From assembly GCF_000230835.1 (NCBI RefSeq), contig NZ_CM001240.1, positions 4,351,779 through 4,415,778 on the forward strand: DNA of 64,000 bases, written 5' to 3'. A program made the translations under genes and the position numbers. Position 1 is the first letter of the stretch. Each line of letters starts with the position of its first letter. The notes beneath the pieces were generated by a model. It was given only the letters and a program-made list of their open reading frames with translations. It did not search any database and was not told the DNA's origin. Shown piece by piece: positions 54,394 to 63,944 of this stretch. Source of the stretch: Clostridium sp. DL-VIII. GTDB lineage: Bacteria > Bacillota > Clostridia > Clostridiales > Clostridiaceae.

Positions 54394-55725
54394 ATGGGTA
54401 GTAAAAGTTATTCAAAAGAAAATGGTTTGACAGATTTAGTAAGAAAGGAAGATTGGTGGGCAGTATGGATTGGATTAATTTTAGTAGTTGCTGGAATTCT
54501 TCTTTGGTTATCTGGTAATTCAATTAAGATCATTACTGCTAAAATACCAAAATGGACAAACATAAATGATTTGTTTTCTGCACTAGGAGGTAATATTGGT
54601 TCAATTATTCTCTTGTTTATCACATTTTTAATATTGTTTTCTATATCAAATTTATTTTTGCACTATAAATTTAAAGAATTTTTCCTAGGCTTTATAGTTT
54701 TATTTATTTTAAGTGTTTTAATCAATTCTTTTAGTGCTTGGAATGTAGCTCAAAGTTATAACTTGGAAGCACCTCTTGTTGCTTTAGCTCTAGGACTTAT
54801 AGTTAGTAATATTTTTTCTATTCCAAAATGGTTTGAATCATCGCTTAGAACTGAACTCTACGTAAAAGTTGGTATTGTTCTTCTTGGAGCTACACTACCA
54901 TTCACTTTAATTATCAAAGCAGGACCTATTGCATTTTTGCAGGCAACATTCATTGCTGTATCTACATTCTTAATAATTTATTTCGTTGGAACAAAGGTGC
55001 TTGGTTTAGATAAAAGATTTGCAGCAACCTTAGGAGCTGGTGGTTCAATTTGCGGAGTTTCGGCTTCTATAGCTGTAGGTGGTGCCATAAAAGCTAAGAA
55101 AGAAGAAGTTTCAGTATCAATATCTCTTGTACTTGTTTGGGCAGTATTCATGATTTTTGCATTATCTATTATCATAAAAATATTAGGGCTTCCAGCCGGA
55201 CAAGCAGGTGCTTGGATTGGTACTTCAGAATTTGCGGATGCTGCAGGTATTACAGCAGCAAGTACATTTGGTGATAAAGCAATTACTACTTTTACTCTAA
55301 TGAAAGTAGTTGGGCGTGATATGTTTATAGGAATTTGGTGTTTTATATTGTCTATAATCTCTATTACCAAATGGGAAAAAAGAGATGATGGAACTAAAGC
55401 AAATGTTGCTGAAATTTGGTATAGGTTTCCCAAATTCGTTCTTGGATTCTTTATTGCATCTTTAATACTTACATTTTTGCTTTCTAGCGTTTCAGCAGAT
55501 TCTGCTAATATTATAAATACTGATGTTATTACTCCTATAAAAGAAATTAGAACTTGGGCATTTACATTTTGTTTCCTATCTATCGGACTTACTACAAGAT
55601 TTAAACAGTTAACTGCTGTTGGCTGGAAGCCATTTATTGCATTTTCAGCTGGAGCAATTGTCAATGTCATTTTAGGTTTCTTAATTTCTACATTGCTCTT
55701 AGCCTCTTATTGGGCTAATTTATAA
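54394..55725 (+). CDS. YeiH/UPF0324 family membrane transporter
   Basis: A 443-residue protein with about eleven to twelve hydrophobic segments and the family signature LDKRFAATLGAGGSICGVSASIAV, followed by IGTSEFADAAGI and the terminal LSIGLTTRFKQL. The family (PF03601) contains putative sulfate/sulfonate-related exporters. The substrate is not established here. It carries an extended N-terminus of about 20 residues before the first helix. RBS AAAAGGAG. It may be co-transcribed with the 122-residue gene downstream, although a terminator lies between. Confidence 0.88.
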   Translation: MGSKSYSKENGLTDLVRKEDWWAVWIGLILVVAGILLWLSGNSIKIITAKIPKWTNINDLFSALGGNIGSIILLFITFLILFSISNLFLHYKFKEFFLGFIVLFILSVLINSFSAWNVAQSYNLEAPLVALALGLIVSNIFSIPKWFESSLRTELYVKVGIVLLGATLPFTLIIKAGPIAFLQATFIAVSTFLIIYFVGTKVLGLDKRFAATLGAGGSICGVSASIAVGGAIKAKKEEVSVSISLVLVWAVFMIFALSIIIKILGLPAGQAGAWIGTSEFADAAGITAASTFGDKAITTFTLMKVVGRDMFIGIWCFILSIISITKWEKRDDGTKANVAEIWYRFPKFVLGFFIASLILTFLLSSVSADSANIINTDVITPIKEIRTWAFTFCFLSIGLTTRFKQLTAVGWKPFIAFSAGAIVNVILGFLISTLLLASYWANL

Positions 55726-55767
55726 TTATAATTTATTGTTAACATTATTATAATTTTATGAAAAAAT

Positions 55768-55804
55768 AAAAAGCCAATTACTAAACTTTAAGCATTGGCT
55801 TTTT
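55768..55804 (+). terminator. Terminator after the YeiH gene
   Basis: AAAAAGCCAAT/ATTGGCTTTTT is an 11-bp stem with a 15-nt loop and a T-run. Confidence 0.8.
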
Positions 55805-55858
55805 ATTGCACTAATAATATACATTTTGTTAAGTAATTTAAAGGAGAGATGTTAAATT

Positions 55859-56227
55859 ATGAATAAAGATCAACTTACCTGTATTCAAAATGTACGTTTT
55901 ATATTTAATTTCTTCGAAAAGAAAGAATGGCTTCCTGGCGAAGAAGATCCTTTTAAAAACATAACCAATCAAAATAAAGTCTCCCACCAATCAGTTCGAG
56001 ATTTATCTATTTTTTTAGCCACCCGCTTATCTAAAATTGCTGCCATGATGGAAGTTCTGCAAGCTCTTCACAGTGAATGGTTAATTACAGGAAAAAAAGA
56101 TAAAATAATTATGGAGACTGAAACCTTTGATTTTAATGATGCACTTGAAGCATTAAAAAGCAATGGTTTTACTGATGATGAATATATTCTTAAAATTGAA
56201 TACGAGAGAAAATGGGGAATGCTATAA
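55859..56227 (+). CDS. Hypothetical 122-residue protein
   Basis: A soluble, mainly helical protein, MNKDQLTCIQNVRFIFNFFE to EYILKIEYERKWGML, with no motif I recognise. The middle (SVRDLSIFLATRLSKIAAMMEVLQALHSEWLI) forms amphipathic helices, and the C-terminus resembles a short beta-alpha unit. An AAGGAGA lies 11 nt before the ATG, and it has no Cys motif or signal peptide. It lies after the yeiH terminator and may be expressed by read-through. Confidence 0.6.
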   Translation: MNKDQLTCIQNVRFIFNFFEKKEWLPGEEDPFKNITNQNKVSHQSVRDLSIFLATRLSKIAAMMEVLQALHSEWLITGKKDKIIMETETFDFNDALEALKSNGFTDDEYILKIEYERKWGML

Positions 56228-56392
56228 AATTATATATCTATAAGATTTTCAAATTATTATAGTTCTTCAATAAATTTAACTCCATTGTTTTTACATTTTT
56301 ATATTAAAAAATCAACAAAAAACATAGCACAAAATATTAAATTTTATGCTATGCTGATATTGCTTTTATTCTCGAATAATAATTACTTAATG

Positions 56393-56547
56393 CTATTTGT
56401 CTTTAAAAATTTCACCTGCAATAACTAACGCACTACAAGCTTTAGGAAATCCTGCATATGCTGCACATTGCAATATAATTTCTAATATTTCTTCTAGGTT
56501 TAACCCAGCTTTAAGTGCCCCTTTTTATAATTTTCATTCATCTTACT
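56393..56547 (-). pseudogene. Remnant of a carboxymuconolactone decarboxylase family protein
   Basis: Upstream of TAG 56393-56395 the minus strand reads ALKAGLNLEEILEIILQCAA, YAGFPKACSALVIAGEIFKDK, the C-terminal helix-loop-helix of CMD/AhpD-like proteins. The frame is closed by a stop just before, and a second frame (MNENYKKG) covers the preceding residues, so a frameshift is also present. Only about 42 codons are left. It overlaps the end of the acetolactate-synthase-like gene by two bases. Confidence 0.6.
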
Positions 56548-58180
56548 ATCCCCTTTTCATAGTTGGTGGGATTTCATATGGGTCAACCATAACTTCTATT
56601 ACAATTGCTTCACTATGTAAATTTGAAATTTTTAAAGCTTCTCTTAATTCTGACTGATTGCAGCATTTATATGTCTTTGCTCCTAATGACTCTCCAAATT
56701 TTTTAACATCAAGTGGTACGTTATAAGTAGTTCCTACAGCTTTTCCAAAATGTTGCTGCATTCCTTTATCTACCATATCAAGCCTTCCATTATTCAATAT
56801 TATAATGGTAACTGGAATGTTATAATTTACCGCAGTTGATATTTCACTACCTTGCATAAAAGTACATCCATCACCTGTTAAGCAAACAATTCTGGAATTA
56901 TAATCCGCTAATTGTGCACCTATTGAATATCCTATGGCATGTCCCATAGCTCCAAATATATCATCAAAAAAAAATGTTCCAGCCTTCCTAATGGAAAAAT
57001 ACTTTATTGCATAAAATGAATGGCTTCCATCATCGCCAAATATAATAGAATCATCTGGCAATTCTTCTCTTATTGTCTCCATTACTTCAATTGCAGAAAG
57101 ATATGATGAGTTATTATTTCTATTATCCTCCAATTCACATTCTTCTAGTAAATTATGCTTATTTTCTATTTTATGTTTATGCTTAACTTTATCTAATACC
57201 AATTGTAAATTTGTTTTTATATCGCCCAAAATAGATAATGTTTGAACTTGAAGTGATTTTTCTATAAATGTAGGATCGTAATCCAGCTGCACAACTTCTT
57301 TAGGATAATTATCTGATGAAATATCAACTAAAGACATGTCCGATAATTTACTTCCTATGACAATCATTAAATCTACATCTTTTTTGATATACCCACTTGA
57401 TTTTTCTGTGCCACCTAAACCTAGGCCACCAAGTGATAATGGGTGATCCTCAACAAATGTTCCTTTTCCTCCAGGAGTTGTCATAACAGGTACATTCCAT
57501 AATTCAGCTACTCTTTTTACTTCCTCATAGGCCAAACTAGAATGTATCCCCTTGCCTGCCAAGATTACCGGTTTTTTAGCTTTATCGAGCTTATTAATAA
57601 ATTCATCTAATTTTAAAGAAACTAATTTATTGTGTTCATCACATAAACTTATTTCAAATTCTTCTATTTCTTCATTAAGTATATCCATTGGTATAGATAA
57701 GTGAACTGGGCCTTTAACGCCAAAATATGCTGTTTCCAATGCATGTTGTAAGTATCTTTGAAACAAGTCAGATCTTTCAACTCTTGCACTAAACTTAGTA
57801 ACCGATTCAAACATTTTTACCAAATCTGTACCAAAAGCTGTAGAATCCTGCCCCAATGCTTTTCCAGAATTATATGTAGGCTGCTGTCCTGTAATAAATA
57901 ATACTGGTATATGATATGCTTTCGCTTGTCCTGCAGATGTTAATAAGTTGGTTCCACCAGGCCCTGATGTTCCTATAGCTACACCTATCTTTTTACTCAT
58001 CAGTGAATAACCAGCCGCCTCATAGCCAGCACCACTTTCATGTTTGCTTAAAACAAAGTTTACATCTTGTTTATCTAACTCTATAAGTAAAGGTACAAGT
58101 GGCTTTCCTGGTATCCCAAAGACATGATTAATTCCCAATCTTCTAAAATTCGAAACTAATATTGATGCTATACTTTTCAT
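56546..58180 (-). CDS. ThDP-dependent acetolactate-synthase-like enzyme
   Basis: A 544-residue enzyme of the acetolactate synthase/pyruvate oxidase fold. The ThDP-activating Glu is in SKHESGAGYEAAGY. A central FAD/ADP-like domain follows (VILAGKGIHSSLAY), and the diphosphate-binding motif GDGCTFMQGSEIS...IIILNN lies near residue 437. It probably condenses or decarboxylates 2-oxo acids such as pyruvate. It stands apart from ilv genes and has no small subunit nearby, so a catabolic or fermentative role (acetolactate to acetoin) is plausible. It follows by 78 bp a kinase with an AcoR-like sensor on the same strand. RBS AAGGAGA. Confidence 0.82.
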   Translation of the reverse strand: MKSIASILVSNFRRLGINHVFGIPGKPLVPLLIELDKQDVNFVLSKHESGAGYEAAGYSLMSKKIGVAIGTSGPGGTNLLTSAGQAKAYHIPVLFITGQQPTYNSGKALGQDSTAFGTDLVKMFESVTKFSARVERSDLFQRYLQHALETAYFGVKGPVHLSIPMDILNEEIEEFEISLCDEHNKLVSLKLDEFINKLDKAKKPVILAGKGIHSSLAYEEVKRVAELWNVPVMTTPGGKGTFVEDHPLSLGGLGLGGTEKSSGYIKKDVDLMIVIGSKLSDMSLVDISSDNYPKEVVQLDYDPTFIEKSLQVQTLSILGDIKTNLQLVLDKVKHKHKIENKHNLLEECELEDNRNNNSSYLSAIEVMETIREELPDDSIIFGDDGSHSFYAIKYFSIRKAGTFFFDDIFGAMGHAIGYSIGAQLADYNSRIVCLTGDGCTFMQGSEISTAVNYNIPVTIIILNNGRLDMVDKGMQQHFGKAVGTTYNVPLDVKKFGESLGAKTYKCCNQSELREALKISNLHSEAIVIEVMVDPYEIPPTMKRG

Positions 58181-58258
58181 ATATCTCTCCTTTTCAATCT
58201 ACATTAGTATTCTTATTTTAACATCTTATATCTTTATTAATAGACAATCATGAAAATT

Positions 58259-59704
58259 TTAAAAATAAATATCAGAGAACTCAACATTAATGGCATTTAC
58301 TAACCTGTTATCAGAAGCTTGCAGTATTTTATTTTCTTCCTCATTTATTTTTTTCTCATTAATAGGCAGTGTTATAGTAAATGTACTTCCGATATCTAAC
58401 TCACTGTCTAATTCTATCTTTCCCTCAAGAATAATTACCAATAACTTTACAAGTGCTAAACCAATACCACTACCTTCCGCCTGCCTTGACAGATTATTTT
58501 CAACTTGACCAAATCGTTCAAAAATCATCTTATGCTTTTCTTTTGGAATTCCTATACCAGTATCACTTACAGCAACCGTTAATTTCTTATCTTTTCTAAT
58601 TTCTTTGACCTCAACAGTTATAGAACCTCCCTCTGGAGTAAATTTTATGGCATTGGACAGAAGATTTAAAATTATACGTTCGTATTTTTCATCATCTATT
58701 GTAGTGTTAATACTATTCACATTACTTTTAAAAGATAAATTAATCTTTTTCTGATTAGCATATATCTTTATAGAGTCTGTAATTAATTTAGTTAAAAATA
58801 CAATATCTATATTCTTCATATTCAATTTAAACTGGTTTGAATTGAATTTCGTAATATCTAACAAATTATTTACAAGCCTTAATTGCCTGAACGTATTTCG
58901 CTTTATGCTTTTTATAAGTTTTGCTACTGGCTTTGAAATTTCATTACTATATATATACTCAATAAGTTGAATCGCAGAATAAATCACATTTATTGGTGTT
59001 TTGAATTCGTGAGTAATAAGCGTTATGAAATCATCTTTCATAACAAGATCCTTTTCAAGTAATTCTCTTTGCCGTTTTTCTGACTTATATAACAATTCCT
59101 GCTGCTTACTTATTTGTCGATTTTGTTTTCTAAGTAATAGTTCCCTTTCTATTGCATCAACTACCATGGTTAATGTCATTAAGAAAAATGGATTATGAAG
59201 TATAACAGCAGTCATAATACATATACTTCCAAGTAAATCCCCTTCATCTGAATAATGAAACGGTACTCCATAGCATGCACACTCATGTAAATATCTATGA
59301 TAATGATTAGTTCCTATTAATTGTATTGGTTCATTTTGTTTGAGTGTCAAGCTAACAACATTTGTCCCCATCTCTTCCTCTAGAAATTGAATGCCCGGCT
59401 TAATTCCTAATTTAGACATGGTTTCCCTTATAGTATCATCTCCAAGTACCTCAAGTAGATATCCCTTTTCATCTGTAATAGATATTAGTATTGGAGTTCC
59501 TTCTAATGATTTGATCATTTTATTGCTAAAAACTCTTACTACATCTAAAACTTCTTCATAAACATCTTTACGTCTACATAAATTTAATTCAGACATAACA
59601 TTTTGGGGTATTCTAGGTTTATCCGGATCAAGTCCCAAATTTTTACATCTCTTTTTAGATTCTAAAATATAACTTTCTTCCTGTTCATATGTGTGTTGAA
59701 CCAT
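58259..59704 (-). CDS. Histidine kinase with AcoR-like GAF sensor (paralogue 2)
   Basis: A 481-residue kinase with the same plan as the one at 52343: ESKKRCKNLGLDPDKPRIP, EEEMGTNVVSL, GTNHYHRYLHECACYGVPFH, HisKA TLITHEFKTPINVI, HATPase and the tail NAINVEFSDIYF. Long identical blocks (for example RNTFRQLRLVNNLLDIT) show a recent duplication. ATG 59704 has GGGGGA upstream; the frame to 59737 is an extension without an RBS. It lies directly upstream of the acetolactate-synthase-like gene and may be co-transcribed with it. Confidence 0.88.
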   Translation of the reverse strand: MVQHTYEQEESYILESKKRCKNLGLDPDKPRIPQNVMSELNLCRRKDVYEEVLDVVRVFSNKMIKSLEGTPILISITDEKGYLLEVLGDDTIRETMSKLGIKPGIQFLEEEMGTNVVSLTLKQNEPIQLIGTNHYHRYLHECACYGVPFHYSDEGDLLGSICIMTAVILHNPFFLMTLTMVVDAIERELLLRKQNRQISKQQELLYKSEKRQRELLEKDLVMKDDFITLITHEFKTPINVIYSAIQLIEYIYSNEISKPVAKLIKSIKRNTFRQLRLVNNLLDITKFNSNQFKLNMKNIDIVFLTKLITDSIKIYANQKKINLSFKSNVNSINTTIDDEKYERIILNLLSNAIKFTPEGGSITVEVKEIRKDKKLTVAVSDTGIGIPKEKHKMIFERFGQVENNLSRQAEGSGIGLALVKLLVIILEGKIELDSELDIGSTFTITLPINEKKINEEENKILQASDNRLVNAINVEFSDIYF

Positions 59705-60020
59705 ATATTTATCCCCCTTAAAAAGAAAATAAATCATTACTTTATCATAAAATACTATCTCATACTCTAATTATATTGCAATCAACAATTATTAAAAATA
59801 TTTTACAAATAAAGTCATAACTTATTCATCCAAATAATACTTAAATATAAAAATTATTAGGTTCTATGTCTAATTTTTTACTATTTTGCATATTTTCCAC
59901 TAATGCAATTATATCATTAATGTGTATTTCATGAAATATTTATTTTGTTTATGTCAGAGATATTTATTTATATAGATAGTTTTACATAAATTAACTCTAA
60001 TCAAGATTTTATAAATTATA
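59705..60020. other. Non-coding AT-rich gap
   Basis: Nothing beyond homopolymer-rich sequence is seen upstream of the kinase. No ORF with an RBS. Confidence 0.3.
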
Positions 60021-60048
60021 AGACCCCTTTGAAAATTCAAAGGGGTCT
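60021..60048 (-). terminator. Terminator after the DUF5666-like lipoprotein gene
   Basis: A perfect 13-bp stem (AGACCCCTTTGAA/TTCAAAGGGGTCT) with a 2-nt loop, followed by TTATAATTT on the minus strand. Confidence 0.75.
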
Positions 60049-60063
60049 ATTATTTTCTTTATC

Positions 60064-60612
60064 TTAGTTTCCATCATCTGTTTTTGCATTTTCATTTAAA
60101 GCAGGCATTACAATAATACTTGAAATAGTTTCATTATCCTTATTTGAATATGTTATTCCAAGCCTATCTCCTACCTTTATATCATTAACAGTAAGATCCT
60201 TAGCTTGAGTTCCTCTGCCCATAGATTTAATCTGTATTCCATCACCAAGTGTAACGTCCTTAGTTTCACCTGTATATTCCACTTGTTTGTTCAATGATCC
60301 ATTAGGCACTTGTTTATCTTGTGTATTTGCTTTCTTATCCGTCTTATTTCCGCCATCTTTACTTGGTTGTTTATCACCAGTTCCTTCCGGTCTTTCAGGT
60401 GTTTTTATCACTTTTAGTGTTACTTTGTTTCCATCAATACTTGCAACTTCTCCTTCTAAATCCGCTCTTTGAAAGTTCCTCTGCTTACTTTTCCCATCAT
60501 CATTTGAGGCATTTGAAGCTGTGTTATTACTTTGAGTATTTGCAGCACCACATCCAACCATTAAAGTAACTGTTAACGCTATACCAGTCAATACGTAAAC
60601 AATTTTTTTCAT
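60064..60612 (-). CDS. Lipoprotein with DUF5666-like domain
   Basis: A 182-residue lipoprotein (signal MKKIVYVLTGIALTVTLMVG before the lipobox Cys). After a Ser/Asn linker comes a beta-rich repeat region: LEGEVASIDGNKVTLKVI, VTLGDGIQIKSMG and DIKVGDRLGITYS, typical of DUF5666-type OB-like repeats. A Lys/Asp/Gly-rich insert (KQPSKDGGNKTDKKANTQDK) separates two halves. ATG 60612 has GGAGG 8 nt upstream; the frame extends to 60669 without one. Role unknown; extracytoplasmic. Confidence 0.75.
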   Translation of the reverse strand: MKKIVYVLTGIALTVTLMVGCGAANTQSNNTASNASNDDGKSKQRNFQRADLEGEVASIDGNKVTLKVIKTPERPEGTGDKQPSKDGGNKTDKKANTQDKQVPNGSLNKQVEYTGETKDVTLGDGIQIKSMGRGTQAKDLTVNDIKVGDRLGITYSNKDNETISSIIVMPALNENAKTDDGN

Positions 60613-60757
60613 CTTAATTCCTCCAGTGTAAAATATTATAGTAATATCTCTATGTAAAAAATAATACACTACAAATGTAACAGTTAAGTTACAATTCTAT
60701 AAATTAAGTGAAATATTATGATGTATGTAATATAATCTAAAAATTACGAGTAGTAAA

Positions 60758-63175
60758 TTAGGTTTCTAATTTATTAATAAATTTATATTCAAACTCTGTT
60801 GCTCCCATAGGTTTCCCTATTAAATATCCTTGGATATAATCACATTCAAGTTCTTTTAGTATTTCAAACTGCTTCTCTGTTTCAATTCCTTCTGCTATAA
60901 TTTTAATATTTAGACTATGCCCCATTTCTACTATTGATTTAATAATCATAGTATTTTTATAGCTTTTTTCTAGATTAGTTATAAGTGATCTGTCAATCTT
61001 TATTTTATCAATAGGTAACTTATTTATATAGCTAAGAGATGAATAACCTGTCCCAAAATCATCTAATGAAATTTTAACTCCTATACTTTTTAATTGAGTT
61101 AATATATTTATTATTGTATCAAAGTCTTCCATAGCCTCATCTTCAGTAATCTCAAGATTTAAATACTCTTGTGGCAATGAATAGGTTTCTAATATATTCT
61201 TAACAAATGATACAAATCCAGGCTGTTTTAGTTGAGAATAAGATGTATTTACTGATATATTAAACTCACCTAAGCTAAGTTCATTCCATTTCTTACATTG
61301 CTCACAAGACTTTCTAAGCATCCAATTATCAATTGATATAATTTCTCCAACTTTTTTAGCTATTGGGATAAATTCTATAGGTGGAATAATTTTTTCTCCC
61401 TGCCTCCACCTTATGAGAGCCTCTGCATATAAAACTTTCATAGATTTTAAATCCATAATGGGCTGATAATAGGTTATAAATTCATCTTTTTTAACAGCTT
61501 TATTTAATTTCATTTTTATTTCTAATTTATCAATGGCGTTATCTTCCATTTCAGACGAATATATAGCATAATTATATCCACCATTACCTTTAACTTCATA
61601 CATCGCAATATCAGCTTTTCTAATTAAAGTATCTGAGTCATCCCCATGCTGCGGAGCAATACTTATACCTATACTTGCTCCTATATTTAATAGTTCTTCA
61701 TCATAAACAATAGGATTTTTCAGTTCTATTTGAATCTTCATAGCAATTTCTTGAATATATGAAACAAGTTTTGGACTTCTTAATATTATTATGAATTCAT
61801 CTCCACCTATTCTACTAATGCTATCTTGTGGACCTATAATATTCTTTAATTTAACTGCTACATTTTTAAGAACCCAATCACCAACTTGATGCCCAAAATT
61901 ATCATTTATATGTTTAAAACTATCTAAATCAATAAAAAGTATCGCAAATCCTTCCTTATTGCTTCCTAATAGCTTATTAAGATTTTCCAACATCATTTTC
62001 CTATTAGGAAGTTCTGTAAGTGCATCATAATATACATAATGAAGTATTTGCTTTTCCGCACGCATTTTATCCTCAATTTGATTTTTAAGTTTCAAGTTTG
62101 TTTCTTCTAATTTTAAAGTATATTCCTTTTCTATCTCTGAAAATTTTTTTCTTTCTGAAATATCATAAAGTAATATTAAAATTCCAAGCATATCATCATA
62201 TTCGTCATAAATTATTGTTCCTGATAATTCACATATTATATTACTTCCATCTTTTTTTTGTAATCTAACCTCTACATTTTTAACATAGCTTTTTTCCATC
62301 ATTTCATTAAAATCAAAATTTTCATAATATATAAACTCACCAAATATTTTTCCTTGTAGTTCATGAAATTCATACTGTGTTACATTAAACGAAGTTTTAT
62401 TACAACTCTGAATAGTAAAATCTTCATTCAATATAAAAATTGGTTCATTAACAGTATCGTAAATATATTCTGATATATATCTAGGAGCAGTTAGCATAAA
62501 CCTGTGCTTACTTATTGCATAACAAACTCCTCCCAGTGCTATTATTCCAGTCAAAACTGCTGACGGAAATAGAATCACTCCAAATATAGGTAAAACTATA
62601 TCTGTAAATATTCCTATAGTGATACTTATAATGCAGGTTGATAAAATAATTCTATTTTGCTTTTTTATCCGATTTTTTTTAGAGTTCTTTCCTTGGAAAA
62701 ATAGCACTATAATACCAGATGTATAAAAAATGACAGCATATATGCTAAATGCAATCTGACCAAATGAATTTGGCGACACGTCAATCCATCCATAATACTC
62801 CTTAATCATAACTGAAGAAGGATTAACTATGACATTGCACATAAATAATGCTATAGCAGGAATGTGAGCTAATATTATTATAGGAATACTAAGCTTATTT
62901 TTTTTCTCGCTATTTAATACAGATACAAAATATATCCAATGTCCTGAAACAAAACAGTATCCCAAAACTGAAACTGCTCTCCAAAAAAATGCTATATTTA
63001 TATTTTCAGAAATCAACATCATTGCATATCCACCTGACCAGAGAACACAGCACATGCTTAAATTAAAAAATACTTTATTAGTTTTTGATTTTGCATCTAT
63101 CTTATAGCCATAAATACCCAAAAATAAATAGAGCAAACAACATAATAATAATGAAATGAAAAGAGTAATTTTAAT
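60758..63175 (-). CDS. 7TM-PAS-GGDEF-EAL protein, apparent ATT start
   Basis: About 805 residues from ATT 63175. An N-terminal seven-helix membrane domain (histidine-kinase N-7TM type, about residues 1-225) is followed by PAS (about 235-345, NEPIFILNEDFTI), GGDEF (FIDLDSFKHINDNFGH, RIGGDEF, intact) and EAL (AEALIRWRQ, LEITEDEAM, DDFGTGYSSLSYI, EGIET). Both c-di-GMP catalytic sites look intact. The first canonical start, TTG 63136, would halve TM1 and has no RBS; GGAGGTG ends 5 nt before ATT 63175, which gives a full TM1 (ITLFISLLLCCLLYLFLGIY). Confidence 0.88.
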   Translation of the reverse strand: MKITLFISLLLCCLLYLFLGIYGYKIDAKSKTNKVFFNLSMCCVLWSGGYAMMLISENINIAFFWRAVSVLGYCFVSGHWIYFVSVLNSEKKNKLSIPIIILAHIPAIALFMCNVIVNPSSVMIKEYYGWIDVSPNSFGQIAFSIYAVIFYTSGIIVLFFQGKNSKKNRIKKQNRIILSTCIISITIGIFTDIVLPIFGVILFPSAVLTGIIALGGVCYAISKHRFMLTAPRYISEYIYDTVNEPIFILNEDFTIQSCNKTSFNVTQYEFHELQGKIFGEFIYYENFDFNEMMEKSYVKNVEVRLQKKDGSNIICELSGTIIYDEYDDMLGILILLYDISERKKFSEIEKEYTLKLEETNLKLKNQIEDKMRAEKQILHYVYYDALTELPNRKMMLENLNKLLGSNKEGFAILFIDLDSFKHINDNFGHQVGDWVLKNVAVKLKNIIGPQDSISRIGGDEFIIILRSPKLVSYIQEIAMKIQIELKNPIVYDEELLNIGASIGISIAPQHGDDSDTLIRKADIAMYEVKGNGGYNYAIYSSEMEDNAIDKLEIKMKLNKAVKKDEFITYYQPIMDLKSMKVLYAEALIRWRQGEKIIPPIEFIPIAKKVGEIISIDNWMLRKSCEQCKKWNELSLGEFNISVNTSYSQLKQPGFVSFVKNILETYSLPQEYLNLEITEDEAMEDFDTIINILTQLKSIGVKISLDDFGTGYSSLSYINKLPIDKIKIDRSLITNLEKSYKNTMIIKSIVEMGHSLNIKIIAEGIETEKQFEILKELECDYIQGYLIGKPMGATEFEYKFINKLET

Positions 63176-63452
63176 AATAACACCTCCAAATGTAAATACA
63201 AGTGATTATATTTTTATATAATCTGACAAATTAAATCATGTAACTTATTTATTTTAATAAATAGTGTATAATTCAACAATTTATTCCATAACATCCATTA
63301 TATTATTAACATTCTGATAATTCAACATTTTTTTAAATCTATTTATAACAAAAAGTCATTTATATTGACTCTATCTACTTTATATTTATAAATTTAATAA
63401 AACTAAAATTACTACTCGATATTCTTAAATGTCTCTTAATTTGAATCTTTGC

Positions 63453-63944
63453 CTATATCCCTTGCATACATATCGCAGAGAGAGTTTTCAAAATGATTTG
63501 AATGTCCTTTAAATCTTCTATTATGAATGCAAAGCCCCCATACTTTTTCTTCTCAAAAAAGCTTGCATCTGTGTAAATCTTATAAATCTTTTCTTCTGCA
63601 TCACTTTCATCTATTGCATAGCTATTAAAGTTATTATTTCGTTTATCTAAAACAACAATCTTTCTTCTATCATTAAAAGCTGCCACATCTTTATCATGTG
63701 TTAAAACAAACTTCACATTAAATCCTACATAATATGTATCTATACGTTTATTATGCAACATCTTTCTAAGCTGATATTCATTAACTTTAAGATAATCTGT
63801 TAGCTTATTATTGCTAAAAAAATGCAGTTCTTTTTTTAAAGGATCAAATTCTATTATGGAGCATTCTTTATTATTACTTATTTTAATTTTATAGTTATTA
63901 TTTTGCGCATCTATTATTTTCATTGTAAAAAGTGTCATTTTCAT
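63453..63944 (-). CDS. RNase H-like protein, probably truncated
   Basis: A 163-residue protein. The first 120 residues have no recognised domain. Then IYTDASFFEKKKYGGFAFII resembles the first strand and turn of an RNase H fold (YTDGS...GG.G.vi), but the frame ends after 19 more residues, where about 100 would be expected. The adjacent +1 frame carries another 20 codons (HFENSLCDMYAR...) and also stops. Start ATG 63944 with AAGGAG 8 nt upstream. It may be a decayed gene. The next 277 bp downstream hold no gene. Confidence 0.5.
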   Translation of the reverse strand: MKMTLFTMKIIDAQNNNYKIKISNNKECSIIEFDPLKKELHFFSNNKLTDYLKVNEYQLRKMLHNKRIDTYYVGFNVKFVLTHDKDVAAFNDRRKIVVLDKRNNNFNSYAIDESDAEEKIYKIYTDASFFEKKKYGGFAFIIEDLKDIQIILKTLSAICMQGI

